Assembly: GCA_021775995.1 (NCBI GenBank)
Contig: JAJFGS010000013.1
Span: 979,499-1,043,498, forward strand
Reading direction: 5' to 3'
Length of the DNA stretch: 64,000 nucleotides
From: Alphaproteobacteria bacterium
GTDB lineage: Bacteria; Pseudomonadota; Alphaproteobacteria; Micavibrionales; Micavibrionaceae
The notes beneath the pieces were generated by a model. It was not told the DNA's origin. It ran no database searches and worked only from the letters and a program-made list of their open reading frames with translations. Both the position numbers and the translations under genes were made by a program. Shown here one piece after another: positions 1-8,891 of this stretch (the first letter of the stretch is position 1; the number at the start of each line of letters is the position of its first letter).

Positions 1-467
1 ACATTTCTGAACAATATTTTTTGAAACAAAAACTAGGTGAAAATAAAAAATTTCATGTAATACCGGCAAGAGGTTTTTTACAACAAGCCATCAGTAAAAA
101 CCAAAAATATGACCTCATTATTATTGATACCTTTTTAGGCGTTAAGATCCCTGAACATCTTATCACTAAAGAATTTTATGAAACTGTTAAGTTAAGCCTA
201 AAAGACAATGGCATTGTTGCCATCAACATTATTGCATCGCCTACATTTAACAATGCATTTAGTGTAAATTTGGATAACACGCTGAACGAAGTATTTCCGA
301 ATATAAACCGAGATGTTGTTGGCAACTATAACGCTTGGATAAGCAGGCCTCAAACTGTTAGAAACATCGTCTATAGCTATTTCAACAAAAAATATGATGA
401 AGAGCCTGCTATTTATATAGATGATAAGGCTTCTCCCTACTATGATAAGACCAAGCCCATTGACTAA
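1..467 (+). CDS. Spermidine-synthase-like protein, C-terminal part (cut by window edge)
   Basis: The reading frame is open to the left edge, so the 5' end lies outside the window. The TTG at 21 reads as an internal Leu. The visible ~154 residues carry an acidic motif after a hydrophobic strand (DLIIIDTF) and the segment GIVAINI, as in the SAM-dependent methyltransferase fold of spermidine/spermine synthase relatives. The active-site part is not visible, so polyamine synthesis cannot be claimed. The gene converges on priA with a 6-nt gap. Confidence 0.6.
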   Translation, partial: ISEQYFLKQKLGENKKFHVIPARGFLQQAISKNQKYDLIIIDTFLGVKIPEHLITKEFYETVKLSLKDNGIVAINIIASPTFNNAFSVNLDNTLNEVFPNINRDVVGNYNAWISRPQTVRNIVYSYFNKKYDEEPAIYIDDKASPYYDKTKPID

Positions 468-473
468 GTATAT

Positions 474-2651
474 TCAGTAGAAACTTTGTGGATCTATATC
501 TATTTGCACACGAATTTTTGAAGACAGCTTTATGCTTCCAACCCAATGCTTAATTGTTTTTTGAACGTCGATAGATTTGTCACTACGTATTAACAAGCGA
601 CGGCGAAATTTTCCACGCAAACGATACATCGGTGCTTCAGCGGGGCCTAGTGTTTGAATTTTTTCACCTTGTGGTGCAGCACGGCCTAGCACCATAGCGG
701 CCTGTTCTACTTCATTTTCATCACGCCCCGATACAATGATTCCCACCAACCTAGAAAAAGGCGGCATGTTTGCAGATTCACGTTCAGATAGCTCTACTTC
801 CATAAATTCATCGCGCTCTCCACTGGCTAACGCCTGCATCACCCGCGCCTCTGGTGTAAAGGTTTGCAAATAAACAACACCCTTTTCAGCTTCGCGCCCT
901 GCACGTCCTGCCACTTGATGAAGAAGTTGGTAAACACGTTCTGTTGCCCGCAAATCACCGCCTGTTAACCCTAAATCACCATCAACGACACCCACACAAG
1001 TTAGCTTAGGGAAATGATGACCTTTGGCAATAATCTGCGTGCCAATAATAATATCAACGTCACCGCTTTGTATTTCATCTAACTTCGCTCGTAATTCATC
1101 ATGCGTTGTCGCTGTATCACTGGACAGCACACAAACACGAGCTTCAGGGAAACGCTCTTTAACTTCTTCTAATATACGCTCCACCCCTGGGCCACAGGCA
1201 GCTAAGGAATCAGGCTCGCTACATTCAGGACAAATGTCAGGCATTTTCACGTAATGATCGCAATGATGACAGTGTAACTTTCCCGTGCGGCGATGTTCAA
1301 TCAACCACGCGGTACAACGTGGACATTGAAACCGATGTCCACAATGGCGGCACAATGTTAATGGGGCATAGCCTCGACGATTCAAAAACAATAAGGCTTG
1401 CTGTTTTTTCTCAAGTGTTTCCGCTACCGCTTTTTCTAAGGTAGGCGCAATAAAATGTTGCCGGTCTTCTGGTTTATCGACTTTTAAATCAATTAAATGA
1501 ATATCAGGCAAGCTTGCGCCGCCATGACGCATTGGTAAGCTTAAGTGCTTATACCGCCCTTCCCATGCATTTTGTATTGTCTCTAAGGATGGCGTTGCCG
1601 ATACCATAACGATAGGAAAGCTTCCTAAACTTGCTCGCACCACCGCCATATCTCGTGCATGATAAATCACACCTTCTTCTTGCTTATAGGCTGGGTCATG
1701 TTCTTCATCAACAATGATCAGACCTAAATCTTGGTATGGTAAAAACAGAGCCGAACGCGCACCAATCACAACCTTGCTCTGTCCTTCAGCAACACCACGC
1801 CATGTGGTTTTACGTTTTGCTACACTTAATGATGAATGCCAAAGAGCTGGCGCACAACCAAACCGTGTTTTAAACCGATCCAAAAACGCATTTGATAGGG
1901 CAATTTCAGGAAGCAATATAAGCACTTGTTTATTTTGCCTTAACGCTTCTGCTACCGCTTCAAAATAAACTTCTGTTTTTCCTGCACCCGTTACACCATC
2001 CAATAACGCCGCGCTATAGCTCTTATCTTTCACCATACTCACTAAAGTGTCAGCACATTCGCGTTGCGGTGCAGACAGCAACGCCCCTGCCCGCTCACTA
2101 TCAGGCACCCGACAAGGTGGCGGTGTTTGCAGTTCTACTGTTTTTAAAAAACCTTTATTAAAAAGTGTTTTAATAACACCTGTTGAACATTCTGCCTCTT
2201 CTGCCAATTCCGAAGCACGGCGCGGTAACCCATCTTGTGCGACATCTAATATCCGTTTAGCCGCAGGAGATATTCCCTTATCATCTGGCCTTTGTTCCCC
2301 AATCACATAACCCGTTATTGTTACAGGCGGTTCTAATGCTTTTGGAACACTCAACGTTAATTTTAAAACCGCCCCCTTGGCCGCCATGGTATAGCCCGCC
2401 ATCCAATCCAAAAACTTCCGATGGACATCAGGCAACGGTGGTAGATTATAATTAGAAATAATGGGTTTAATTTTATTGGGTTTTACATCTCCCGCACCAT
2501 CACCCCAAATGACGGCGGGAATCTCGCGACTTCCCAACGGTACACACACATAATCCCCCGCCTGCCCCTCAATATGTATCGGTAGGGCATAGTCATAGGC
2601 CTTATCAATAGGGTAAGGGGTCAATACGGCTTTGGTATTCTGTGTGTTCAC
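474..2651 (-). CDS. priA: Primosomal protein N' (replication restart helicase PriA)
   Basis: PriA is the 3'-5' DNA helicase that recognises stalled forks and reloads the replisome. The 725 residues match the family length. The Walker A motif GVTGAGKT is at about 219-226 and the DEEH box at 315-318. A zinc-binding cysteine cluster follows at about 436-485 (CRHCG, CPRC, CHHC, CPEC). The C-terminal helicase half has GRAGR. The start is GTG at 2651, preceded on the minus strand by a purine-rich AGAGAGAGG site. It diverges from the transaldolase gene across an 82-nt gap. Confidence 0.97.
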   Translation of the reverse strand: MNTQNTKAVLTPYPIDKAYDYALPIHIEGQAGDYVCVPLGSREIPAVIWGDGAGDVKPNKIKPIISNYNLPPLPDVHRKFLDWMAGYTMAAKGAVLKLTLSVPKALEPPVTITGYVIGEQRPDDKGISPAAKRILDVAQDGLPRRASELAEEAECSTGVIKTLFNKGFLKTVELQTPPPCRVPDSERAGALLSAPQRECADTLVSMVKDKSYSAALLDGVTGAGKTEVYFEAVAEALRQNKQVLILLPEIALSNAFLDRFKTRFGCAPALWHSSLSVAKRKTTWRGVAEGQSKVVIGARSALFLPYQDLGLIIVDEEHDPAYKQEEGVIYHARDMAVVRASLGSFPIVMVSATPSLETIQNAWEGRYKHLSLPMRHGGASLPDIHLIDLKVDKPEDRQHFIAPTLEKAVAETLEKKQQALLFLNRRGYAPLTLCRHCGHRFQCPRCTAWLIEHRRTGKLHCHHCDHYVKMPDICPECSEPDSLAACGPGVERILEEVKERFPEARVCVLSSDTATTHDELRAKLDEIQSGDVDIIIGTQIIAKGHHFPKLTCVGVVDGDLGLTGGDLRATERVYQLLHQVAGRAGREAEKGVVYLQTFTPEARVMQALASGERDEFMEVELSERESANMPPFSRLVGIIVSGRDENEVEQAAMVLGRAAPQGEKIQTLGPAEAPMYRLRGKFRRRLLIRSDKSIDVQKTIKHWVGSIKLSSKIRVQIDIDPQSFY

Positions 2652-2733
2652 AAAACCTCTCTCTTGAAATTATAGATCTAACTGTTTACTTATATTAAGC
2701 AGAATACACTTAAACCATAAGAGAGATAAACCC

Positions 2734-3390
2734 ATGAAATTTTTTGCCGATACTTCCGATCTTGATGCCATTAAAGACCTTGCTGACTGCGGCATGCTGG
2801 ACGGTGTAACCACCAATCCTTCAATTATTGCAAAATCAGGCAAAGAATTTATCCCACTTATCCAAGAAATCTGCAAAATCTGCGATGGCCCCGTCAGTGC
2901 TGAAGTCGCCTCTACTGACTTTGCAACCATGATGAAAGAAGGCGAGAAATTGGCTGGAATCGCCGAAAATATCGCCGTAAAAGTCCCTTTAACCGAAGCG
3001 GGTCTTAAAGTATGTAAAAATCTAAGTGATAACGGCACAATGGTGAATGTGACACTATGTTTTTCACCCTTACAGGCTCTCTTGGCCGCCAAAGCTGGCG
3101 CAACCTTCATTTCTCCTTTTGTTGGACGTCTTGATGATATTGGTCAAACAGGCATGGATTTAATCGCTGAAATTCTCACAATTTATGATAATTATCCTGA
3201 ATTCTATACCGAAGTCCTCGTGGCTTCCGTCCGTCACCCACAACATATCCGTGAAAGTGCGCTAATGGGTGCCGATGTCGTAACCTGCCCACCAGCTGTG
3301 ATTAAAAAACTTTATAAGCACCCTCTAACCGACAATGGTCTTGCCGCTTTCGTTGAGGACTGGAAAAAAACGGGGCAAAGTATCCTTTAA
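2734..3390 (+). CDS. Transaldolase / fructose-6-phosphate aldolase family
   Basis: This is a short (218-residue) TalC/FSA-type transaldolase, a TIM-barrel enzyme that forms a Schiff base with a lysine. The N-terminal MKFFADTSD and TTNPS motifs and the lysine strand IAVKVPLT (about residues 81-88) are visible. It would act in the non-oxidative pentose phosphate pathway. AGAGAG lies about 10 nt before the ATG. Whether it is a true transaldolase or the F6P aldolase variant cannot be decided from sequence alone. Position between priA and DUF484/xerC is the common alphaproteobacterial order. Confidence 0.93.
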   Translation: MKFFADTSDLDAIKDLADCGMLDGVTTNPSIIAKSGKEFIPLIQEICKICDGPVSAEVASTDFATMMKEGEKLAGIAENIAVKVPLTEAGLKVCKNLSDNGTMVNVTLCFSPLQALLAAKAGATFISPFVGRLDDIGQTGMDLIAEILTIYDNYPEFYTEVLVASVRHPQHIRESALMGADVVTCPPAVIKKLYKHPLTDNGLAAFVEDWKKTGQSIL

Positions 3391-3400
3391 TCTCTTTTTT

Positions 3401-3488
3401 CGTCATTGCGAGGAGCCTATAAGGCGACGCGGCAATCCACCTTATAATCTCTCTGGATTGCTTCGTCATTTCATTCCTCGCAATGACG
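3401..3488. repeat. Nested palindromic repeat (REP/MITE-like)
   Basis: Perfect 13-nt outer arms, CGTCATTGCGAGG at 3401-3413 and its complement at 3476-3488, enclose a second inverted pair, GCAATCCA at 3432-3439 and TGGATTGC at 3454-3461. This resembles the short palindromic repeats common in alpha- and gammaproteobacterial genomes. One arm recurs alone at 51565-51577. It lies between the transaldolase stop and the DUF484 promoter, and could also act as a 3'-end hairpin. Confidence 0.8.
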
Positions 3489-3495
3489 TAATATA

Positions 3496-3510
3496 TGCTA
3501 AAATGAAGGA
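3496..3510 (+). promoter_or_regulatory. Extended -10 promoter abutting the DUF484 start
   Basis: TGC plus TAAAAT (3496-3504) is an extended -10 element. Its expected transcription start falls at about 3510-3511, where the ATG begins, so the mRNA would be leaderless. No convincing -35 hexamer is seen; that position lies in the palindromic repeat. AAGGA directly before the ATG is too close for a standard ribosome binding site. Confidence 0.45.
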
Positions 3511-4211
3511 TGACTGATTCAAAAGAGATTGATATGCCGCGCCTGACTGCCGATGATGTAATAGAATTTTTGAGAGATAATCCAAAATTTCTACAACAAA
3601 ATCCAGAGGCTTGCGATTTTCTTATTCCACCCAAAAATGATGATAAGAATGTTACAGACTTCCAAGGCTTCATGATTAAACGTCTTAAAGACGATAAAGA
3701 AAAAGTAATCGAGACCACCCAAAGCATTGTTGAAAACGTGCGCTCCAACATGAACAATCAACAACGCATTCATAAAGTTATTTTACGCCTGCTTGAAGCA
3801 CGCAACTTCGAAGAATTCATCCACATTATTACGATGGATTTATCAACCATGCTGGACACAGATATTTCGGTCTTGGTTGTTGAAAGCAACGGGGAAGATA
3901 TCCCTAATATAACGACCAGCGGCATCCGTGTTCTGCCTGAAGGTACAATCGATAAATGGATGAACGGACAAAATGTCTTATTACAATCCAATATCACAGG
4001 CATTGAAGCCATTTTTGGCGGTGGTGCAACCCTTGTTCAATCGCAAGCCTTATTACGTGTTGGCATATCAATGGATACACCACCCGCAATTCTTGCCTTT
4101 GGTTCTCGTGACCCTATGATGTTCCAAGATAGCCAAGGTACTGAGCTTATTGCTTTTCTTGCTCAAGTCGTTGAACGTAGCTTTAGAAGCTGGCTTAATT
4201 TAGCAAGTTAA
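3510..4211 (+). CDS. DUF484 family protein
   Basis: A 233-residue DUF484 protein, a GAF-like family of unknown role usually encoded just before xerC. The N-terminal DVIEFLRDNPKFL is typical of the family. A helical linker follows, then a GAF-like alpha/beta region from about residue 90. The start at 3510 is leaderless-like. An in-frame ATG at 3534 is an alternative with a weak AGAG site. The xerC gene follows after 30 nt, consistent with a functional link to chromosome dimer resolution, though no function is proven. Confidence 0.88.
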   Translation: MTDSKEIDMPRLTADDVIEFLRDNPKFLQQNPEACDFLIPPKNDDKNVTDFQGFMIKRLKDDKEKVIETTQSIVENVRSNMNNQQRIHKVILRLLEARNFEEFIHIITMDLSTMLDTDISVLVVESNGEDIPNITTSGIRVLPEGTIDKWMNGQNVLLQSNITGIEAIFGGGATLVQSQALLRVGISMDTPPAILAFGSRDPMMFQDSQGTELIAFLAQVVERSFRSWLNLAS

Positions 4212-4226
4212 AAAAACCTTCTTCTA

Positions 4227-4242
4227 TGCTAAACTATTTTCA
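4227..4242 (+). promoter_or_regulatory. Extended -10 promoter at the xerC start codon
   Basis: TGC plus TAAACT (4227-4235) places the expected +1 exactly on the ATG at 4242. No Shine-Dalgarno sequence precedes the ATG. This suggests xerC can be read from a leaderless message separate from DUF484. No good -35 is visible. Confidence 0.45.
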
Positions 4243-5171
4243 TGATACCGCTCATCACCTTAGAACGATGTGAAGCTGACTTTGCCAAAATATTAAATAA
4301 TTGGCAAACATGGTTACAGGTTGAAAAAAATGTTTCGAAACATACTTTTCGTGCTTATTGCAGTGACATGTCCCGCTTCATTGATTTTCTCAGCCAACAT
4401 CAAAGCGAAGCTATCTCTATTAATTCTTTAAGTGCTGCCAATATCACAGACTTTAGAAGCTGGCTTTCCAAACAAGCTGTCGATGGTGCTTCTAGCCAAA
4501 CTCGTGCGCGGGCTTTATCAAGTATTAAAAATTTTCTTAACTGGATGGACAAACAAGGCATCGCTCATAATGCCGCTATCAACAATATACGAAGCCCAAA
4601 ACTTCCCCGTAAACTTCCCCGCCCACTGGAAGAAACCCAAGCCTTCCGTTTACTTGATGATATGATATTAGAAGACTGGATTGCCATTCGTGATCGTGCT
4701 CTTTTTACACTTCTCTATGGCTGTGGTTTGCGTATTAACGAAGCATTATCTTTAAATATTGAACATCTACCACGTGATGGATTTTTGCGCGTCATTGGGA
4801 AAGGTAATAAAGAACGCCAAGTTCCTATTTTAATGCAAATTGAAAAACGTCTTGAAGAATACCGTGCGGCCTGCCCCTATCCAGAAACGTCTGATCGCTC
4901 TTTCTTCTTAGGTCAAAAAGGAGGGCGTCTTCACCAAGGCGTTGTTCAAAAATCTATGCGGGATTTGCGGGCGCAACTTAATTTACCTGAAACCGCAACG
5001 CCACATGCCCTCCGCCACAGTTTTGCGACGCATCTTCTACAAAACGGTGCAAACTTACGTGAAATTCAAGAATTGCTTGGCCATGTTTCACTCAGCACGA
5101 CCCAACGGTACACTGATGTAAACTACGAAGACCTAAAAAAAGTTTACAAGAAAGCTCACCCTAGAAGCTAA
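4242..5171 (+). CDS. xerC: Tyrosine recombinase XerC
   Basis: XerC, with XerD, resolves chromosome dimers at dif. The 309 residues hold an N-terminal SAM-like core-binding domain (about 10-110) and a catalytic domain. The catalytic set is visible: Arg164 (GLRINE), Lys187, His255-x-x-Arg258, His281 (LLGHVSLS) and the nucleophile Tyr290. Length and position after DUF484 favour chromosomal XerC over an integron or phage integrase. It converges on lpd with a 5-nt gap. Confidence 0.95.
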   Translation: MIPLITLERCEADFAKILNNWQTWLQVEKNVSKHTFRAYCSDMSRFIDFLSQHQSEAISINSLSAANITDFRSWLSKQAVDGASSQTRARALSSIKNFLNWMDKQGIAHNAAINNIRSPKLPRKLPRPLEETQAFRLLDDMILEDWIAIRDRALFTLLYGCGLRINEALSLNIEHLPRDGFLRVIGKGNKERQVPILMQIEKRLEEYRAACPYPETSDRSFFLGQKGGRLHQGVVQKSMRDLRAQLNLPETATPHALRHSFATHLLQNGANLREIQELLGHVSLSTTQRYTDVNYEDLKKVYKKAHPRS

Positions 5172-5176
5172 CAGAA

Positions 5177-6568
5177 CTACATATGGATTTCGCCACCATG
5201 CACCGCAAGTGCTGCTTCTTTAACTACCTCTTCCAATGTTGGATGTGCATGACAAGTACGTGCTATATCTTCACTCGATGCACCAAACTCCATGCCTAAC
5301 ACAACCTCGGCAATCAATGTTCCTGCCTCTGGCCCGATAATGTGACAACCTAAAACACGGTCAGTTTTAGCATCGGCAATAATTTTAACAAAGCCATCAA
5401 CGGCATTCATCGCCCGCGCACGACCATTGGCCATAAAAGGAAACTTTCCTACCTTATAGGCAACGCCAGATTCTTTTAATTGCTCCTCAGTTTGTCCAAC
5501 ATTCGCCACTTCTGGCCATGTGTAAACAACACCAGGAATTAAATTATAATCAATGTGACCTGATTGACCATCCAACATTTCAGCCAAGATAAAACCTTCA
5601 TCTTCGGCTTTATGGGCAAGCATCGGTCCTGCTATCACATCACCAATGGCATAAATACCATCAACATTTGTTTTAAAATGACCATCGGTTTTTATACGTC
5701 CACGCTCGTCTGTTTCAACACCAACGGTGTCTAACCCTAAACTTTCTGTGTAAGCTTTACGGCCAACTGAGACCAAAACAACATCGGCATTTAATTTTTC
5801 CGACGTTCCACCCGCTGCAGGTTCAAGTGTTAAGTCAACACCAGATTTCGTTGCTTTAGCAGATGTAACTTTGGTTGATAACTTGAACTGAATACCTTGT
5901 CGTTTGAAAATTTTATTGGCTTCTTTACGAATCTCACCATCCATACCCGGTAAAATTTGATCTACAAACTCAATAACCGTCACATTACTGCCCAAGCGTG
6001 ACCAAACAGAGCCAAGCTCTAACCCAATCACACCGCCGCCAATGACAACCATTTCTTTTGGTACTTTGGTTAATTCTAATGCACCCGTAGAAGATACAAT
6101 TTTTTCTTCATCAATTTTAATACCAGAAAGTCCAGCGACATCGGACCCCGTAGCAATAACAATATTTTTTGTTTCATATTCAGTGCCATCAACATCGACT
6201 TTGTTTTTAGCAGTAATTTTACCTTCTCCTTTAAGCCAATCGATTTTGTTTTTCTTAAAGAGAAACTCAATACCCTTCGTATTGGCTTCAACAACACTAT
6301 CTTTATATTTCATCATAGTCGGCAGATCGAGCTTTACACCGCCTGTTTTAATACCAAATTTTTCAAACTCGGATTGAGCGGCATGATATTTTTCAGATGT
6401 ACTCAATAATGCTTTTGATGGGATACAGCCAATATTCAAACAAGTACCGCCAAGTGTGTCACGTTTTTCAACACAGGCCACCTTCATACCGAGTTGCGCC
6501 GCACGAATTGCACAAACATAACCACCAGGACCAGAACCAATAACTATAAGATCATAAACTGAAGACAT
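5177..6568 (-). CDS. lpd: Dihydrolipoyl dehydrogenase (E3)
   Basis: FAD-dependent E3 re-oxidises the lipoyl group of 2-oxoacid dehydrogenase complexes with NAD+. The FAD-binding GSGPGG is at 11-16 and the redox disulfide CLNIGC at Cys43/Cys48. The NAD site GGGVIGLE follows. The C-terminal His-Glu pair lies in HAHPTLEE. Length 463 is normal. It is the last gene of the sucA-sucB-lpd set, but the deaminase-like gene on the opposite strand lies between sucB and lpd, so it may be transcribed on its own. Confidence 0.97.
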   Translation of the reverse strand: MSSVYDLIVIGSGPGGYVCAIRAAQLGMKVACVEKRDTLGGTCLNIGCIPSKALLSTSEKYHAAQSEFEKFGIKTGGVKLDLPTMMKYKDSVVEANTKGIEFLFKKNKIDWLKGEGKITAKNKVDVDGTEYETKNIVIATGSDVAGLSGIKIDEEKIVSSTGALELTKVPKEMVVIGGGVIGLELGSVWSRLGSNVTVIEFVDQILPGMDGEIRKEANKIFKRQGIQFKLSTKVTSAKATKSGVDLTLEPAAGGTSEKLNADVVLVSVGRKAYTESLGLDTVGVETDERGRIKTDGHFKTNVDGIYAIGDVIAGPMLAHKAEDEGFILAEMLDGQSGHIDYNLIPGVVYTWPEVANVGQTEEQLKESGVAYKVGKFPFMANGRARAMNAVDGFVKIIADAKTDRVLGCHIIGPEAGTLIAEVVLGMEFGASSEDIARTCHAHPTLEEVVKEAALAVHGGEIHM

Positions 6569-6674
6569 AATTTAATATCCATAACCGTTTAAAAGTTGAA
6601 TTTTACACGTAGATTTGTAGCTTATTGGGTAAATTAAGGCTAGTATAATTACAATTAAAGGCTGAATAACTCTT

Positions 6675-7640
6675 ATGACATCTCCCCCTTTCTTACATAT
6701 GCAGGCTGCAATTGATATTGTTCCCAAAAGCCAGCACCCAACCAACAAAATAGCCGCCGCTCTTTTTGGTATCAATAAAGATGGAAAAGAATTTTCAATA
6801 TCTCGCACCAATCATTGGCCTGAGCCTATCTATGAAAAAATTGGCACCACAAAAGATGTTGGTAATTCTTCAGGTACGATTCATGCTGAAACCGCCTGCA
6901 TTTTGAATTCGCCTTACGCGACTGAAAACGCATCACTTTGTATTACCGATCCCTTTTGTCCCAACTGCGCAAAAAATATTGCTGAATCTGGTATAAAAAA
7001 TATTTATCTTGATGAAAATGGATTTGATAAAGATTTCTTTAAACGGCGTGGTGATCATTTTGATCGTATGTCGATGCAAATTTGCGAACGTGCTGGCATT
7101 AATGTTTATGCTTTAAGTATGCTGGCCAAAAAAACACGCACTATTTTAAAAATCCCTGATAACTATAAGCCTGCTGAAGACAGCCCTATTATAGCCGAGC
7201 CTATTGAAAGCGTTAGTGATGCAATTTTACATGACATTATTGAGTCTGCGACAACACATAACAAACGCCGCAAATTCGCTATTGCAATGGTTAAAACAAA
7301 AAATGGAAATGATTTTGCCCTCATTGCGCGCGCCCATGCTGTTATCGGTTATTCTATGCAAGAACCCGAAGAAGCTCTCGATCTTCTGACTCCGCGCGGT
7401 AAATACAGCTTTATCCAAGAACCCATTAATAGGCTAATGATGTACTTAGCACGCAAGGGGCACACACTCCATCCTGATTATTTATATTGCAGCCAAGTTC
7501 CCACGGCACGAGAACAAGTCAATCTTGTTGGTGCTAATATTAAACGCATTACAGTCGGCAATACACAACGTTGCCGCGATCCGCGTGGGCTTGATGCCAT
7601 GAAAATTCTAAAAGACAAAAAAATATTAGATTATTCTTAG
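6675..7640 (+). CDS. Cytidine/deoxycytidylate deaminase-like protein with a degenerate second domain
   Basis: This 321-residue protein has a zinc-dependent deaminase site: His70-Ala-Glu72 and the cysteines of PFCPNC (Cys95, Cys98). The second half (about 186-321) repeats the fold pattern but has QEP where HAE would be and PTAREQ where the cysteine motif would be, so zinc ligands are lost while the Glu remains. Substrate is unknown; nucleoside, dCMP or another nucleotide are all possible. TATAAT at 6644-6649 is a likely -10. It is inserted on the opposite strand between lpd and sucB and overlaps the sucB 3' end by 4 nt. Confidence 0.7.
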   Translation: MTSPPFLHMQAAIDIVPKSQHPTNKIAAALFGINKDGKEFSISRTNHWPEPIYEKIGTTKDVGNSSGTIHAETACILNSPYATENASLCITDPFCPNCAKNIAESGIKNIYLDENGFDKDFFKRRGDHFDRMSMQICERAGINVYALSMLAKKTRTILKIPDNYKPAEDSPIIAEPIESVSDAILHDIIESATTHNKRRKFAIAMVKTKNGNDFALIARAHAVIGYSMQEPEEALDLLTPRGKYSFIQEPINRLMMYLARKGHTLHPDYLYCSQVPTAREQVNLVGANIKRITVGNTQRCRDPRGLDAMKILKDKKILDYS

Positions 7641-8857
7641 ATATCCAATAACAATCGTTGAGGGTCTTCCAAGGCTTCTTTAACACGCACCAAGAAGCTC
7701 ACAGATTCTTTACCATCAATAATACGATGGTCATAGGAAAGCGCTATATACATCATCGGACGCGCTTCAATCTCACCATTTGGCATGACCATTGGACGTT
7801 TCTGAATTTTATGCATCCCTAAAATTGCTGATTGCGGCGCATTCAAAATAGGTGTGGCCATCAACGATCCAAAAACACCCCCATTGGTAATGGTAAAGGT
7901 GCCGCCTTGCATTTCTTCAATAGCAATTTTTCCATCACGCGCACGCCCACCAACATCCATAATATCTTTTTCAATTTGTGCCATAGATTTTTGATCACAA
8001 TCACGAATAACAGGAACGATCAAACCTTGTGGCGTACTAACAGCAATACCAATATCGTAATAATTCTTAAATACAATCTCATCACCATCAATTTCAGCAT
8101 TCACAGCAGGGAATTCTTTTAGAGCCTGTACGGCGGCTTTGACGAAGAAAGACATGAAGCCTAATTTTACATCATGTTTCTTCACAAAATTATCTTGATA
8201 CTCTTTACGCAAAGCCATAATTGCGCCCATATCAATCTCATTAAACGTTGTTAAAATTGCTGCTGTTTCCTGCGCACTCTTTAAACGTTTAGCAATAACT
8301 TGTCTTAATCTTGTCATACGCACCCGTTCCTCACGTTGCGTATTATCTGGTGCTACATTCGTCGGTGCTGCAGATGGCATTGGAGGGGCTGGCTCTGCCG
8401 ATTTTTCTACACCACCCGCCATATGATTTTGAACATCTTCTTTAGTCAAACGACCATCTTTACCTGTGCCATCAATTTTTGAAGCATCTAGATTATTGTC
8501 ATTCACCATTTTTGTTACAGCTGGTGATAACTTATGGGCTTCATCATTTTTAGTGGGCGCAGGTGCGGGTGCTTCCTTTGGTGCTTCAACTGGTGCAGCG
8601 GCAGGTTTTGAATCATTCGCAACACTGCCACCAATTTCACCGAGCAATGCCCCCACTTCAACATTTTCACCCTCTTTAACAACAATAGAACTAATCACAC
8701 CTGCACTTGGTGCATTAACTTCTAAGGTCACCTTATCAGTTTCCAACTCTACAATAGGCTCATCAACGGCAACGGTGTCGCCTTCTTTTTTAAGCCATTG
8801 AGCAACCGTCGCCTCGGATACAGACTCACCTAAGGTTGGAACTACAATCTGGGTCAT
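7637..8857 (-). CDS. sucB: Dihydrolipoyllysine succinyltransferase (2-oxoglutarate dehydrogenase E2)
   Basis: E2 core of the 2-oxoglutarate dehydrogenase complex. The N-terminal lipoyl domain has Lys42 in ETDKVTLEV. An Ala/Pro-rich linker follows, then a peripheral-subunit-binding domain (LSPAVTKM, about 118-155), a second linker and the catalytic domain. The catalytic motif DHRIIDG is near the C-terminus. One lipoyl domain and 406 residues are typical for SucB. It follows sucA by 34 nt, so the two are probably cotranscribed. Confidence 0.97.
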   Translation of the reverse strand: MTQIVVPTLGESVSEATVAQWLKKEGDTVAVDEPIVELETDKVTLEVNAPSAGVISSIVVKEGENVEVGALLGEIGGSVANDSKPAAAPVEAPKEAPAPAPTKNDEAHKLSPAVTKMVNDNNLDASKIDGTGKDGRLTKEDVQNHMAGGVEKSAEPAPPMPSAAPTNVAPDNTQREERVRMTRLRQVIAKRLKSAQETAAILTTFNEIDMGAIMALRKEYQDNFVKKHDVKLGFMSFFVKAAVQALKEFPAVNAEIDGDEIVFKNYYDIGIAVSTPQGLIVPVIRDCDQKSMAQIEKDIMDVGGRARDGKIAIEEMQGGTFTITNGGVFGSLMATPILNAPQSAILGMHKIQKRPMVMPNGEIEARPMMYIALSYDHRIIDGKESVSFLVRVKEALEDPQRLLLDI

Positions 8858-8891
8858 TTTTTATTTCCTTTAATACTACTCTATAGGTTTA

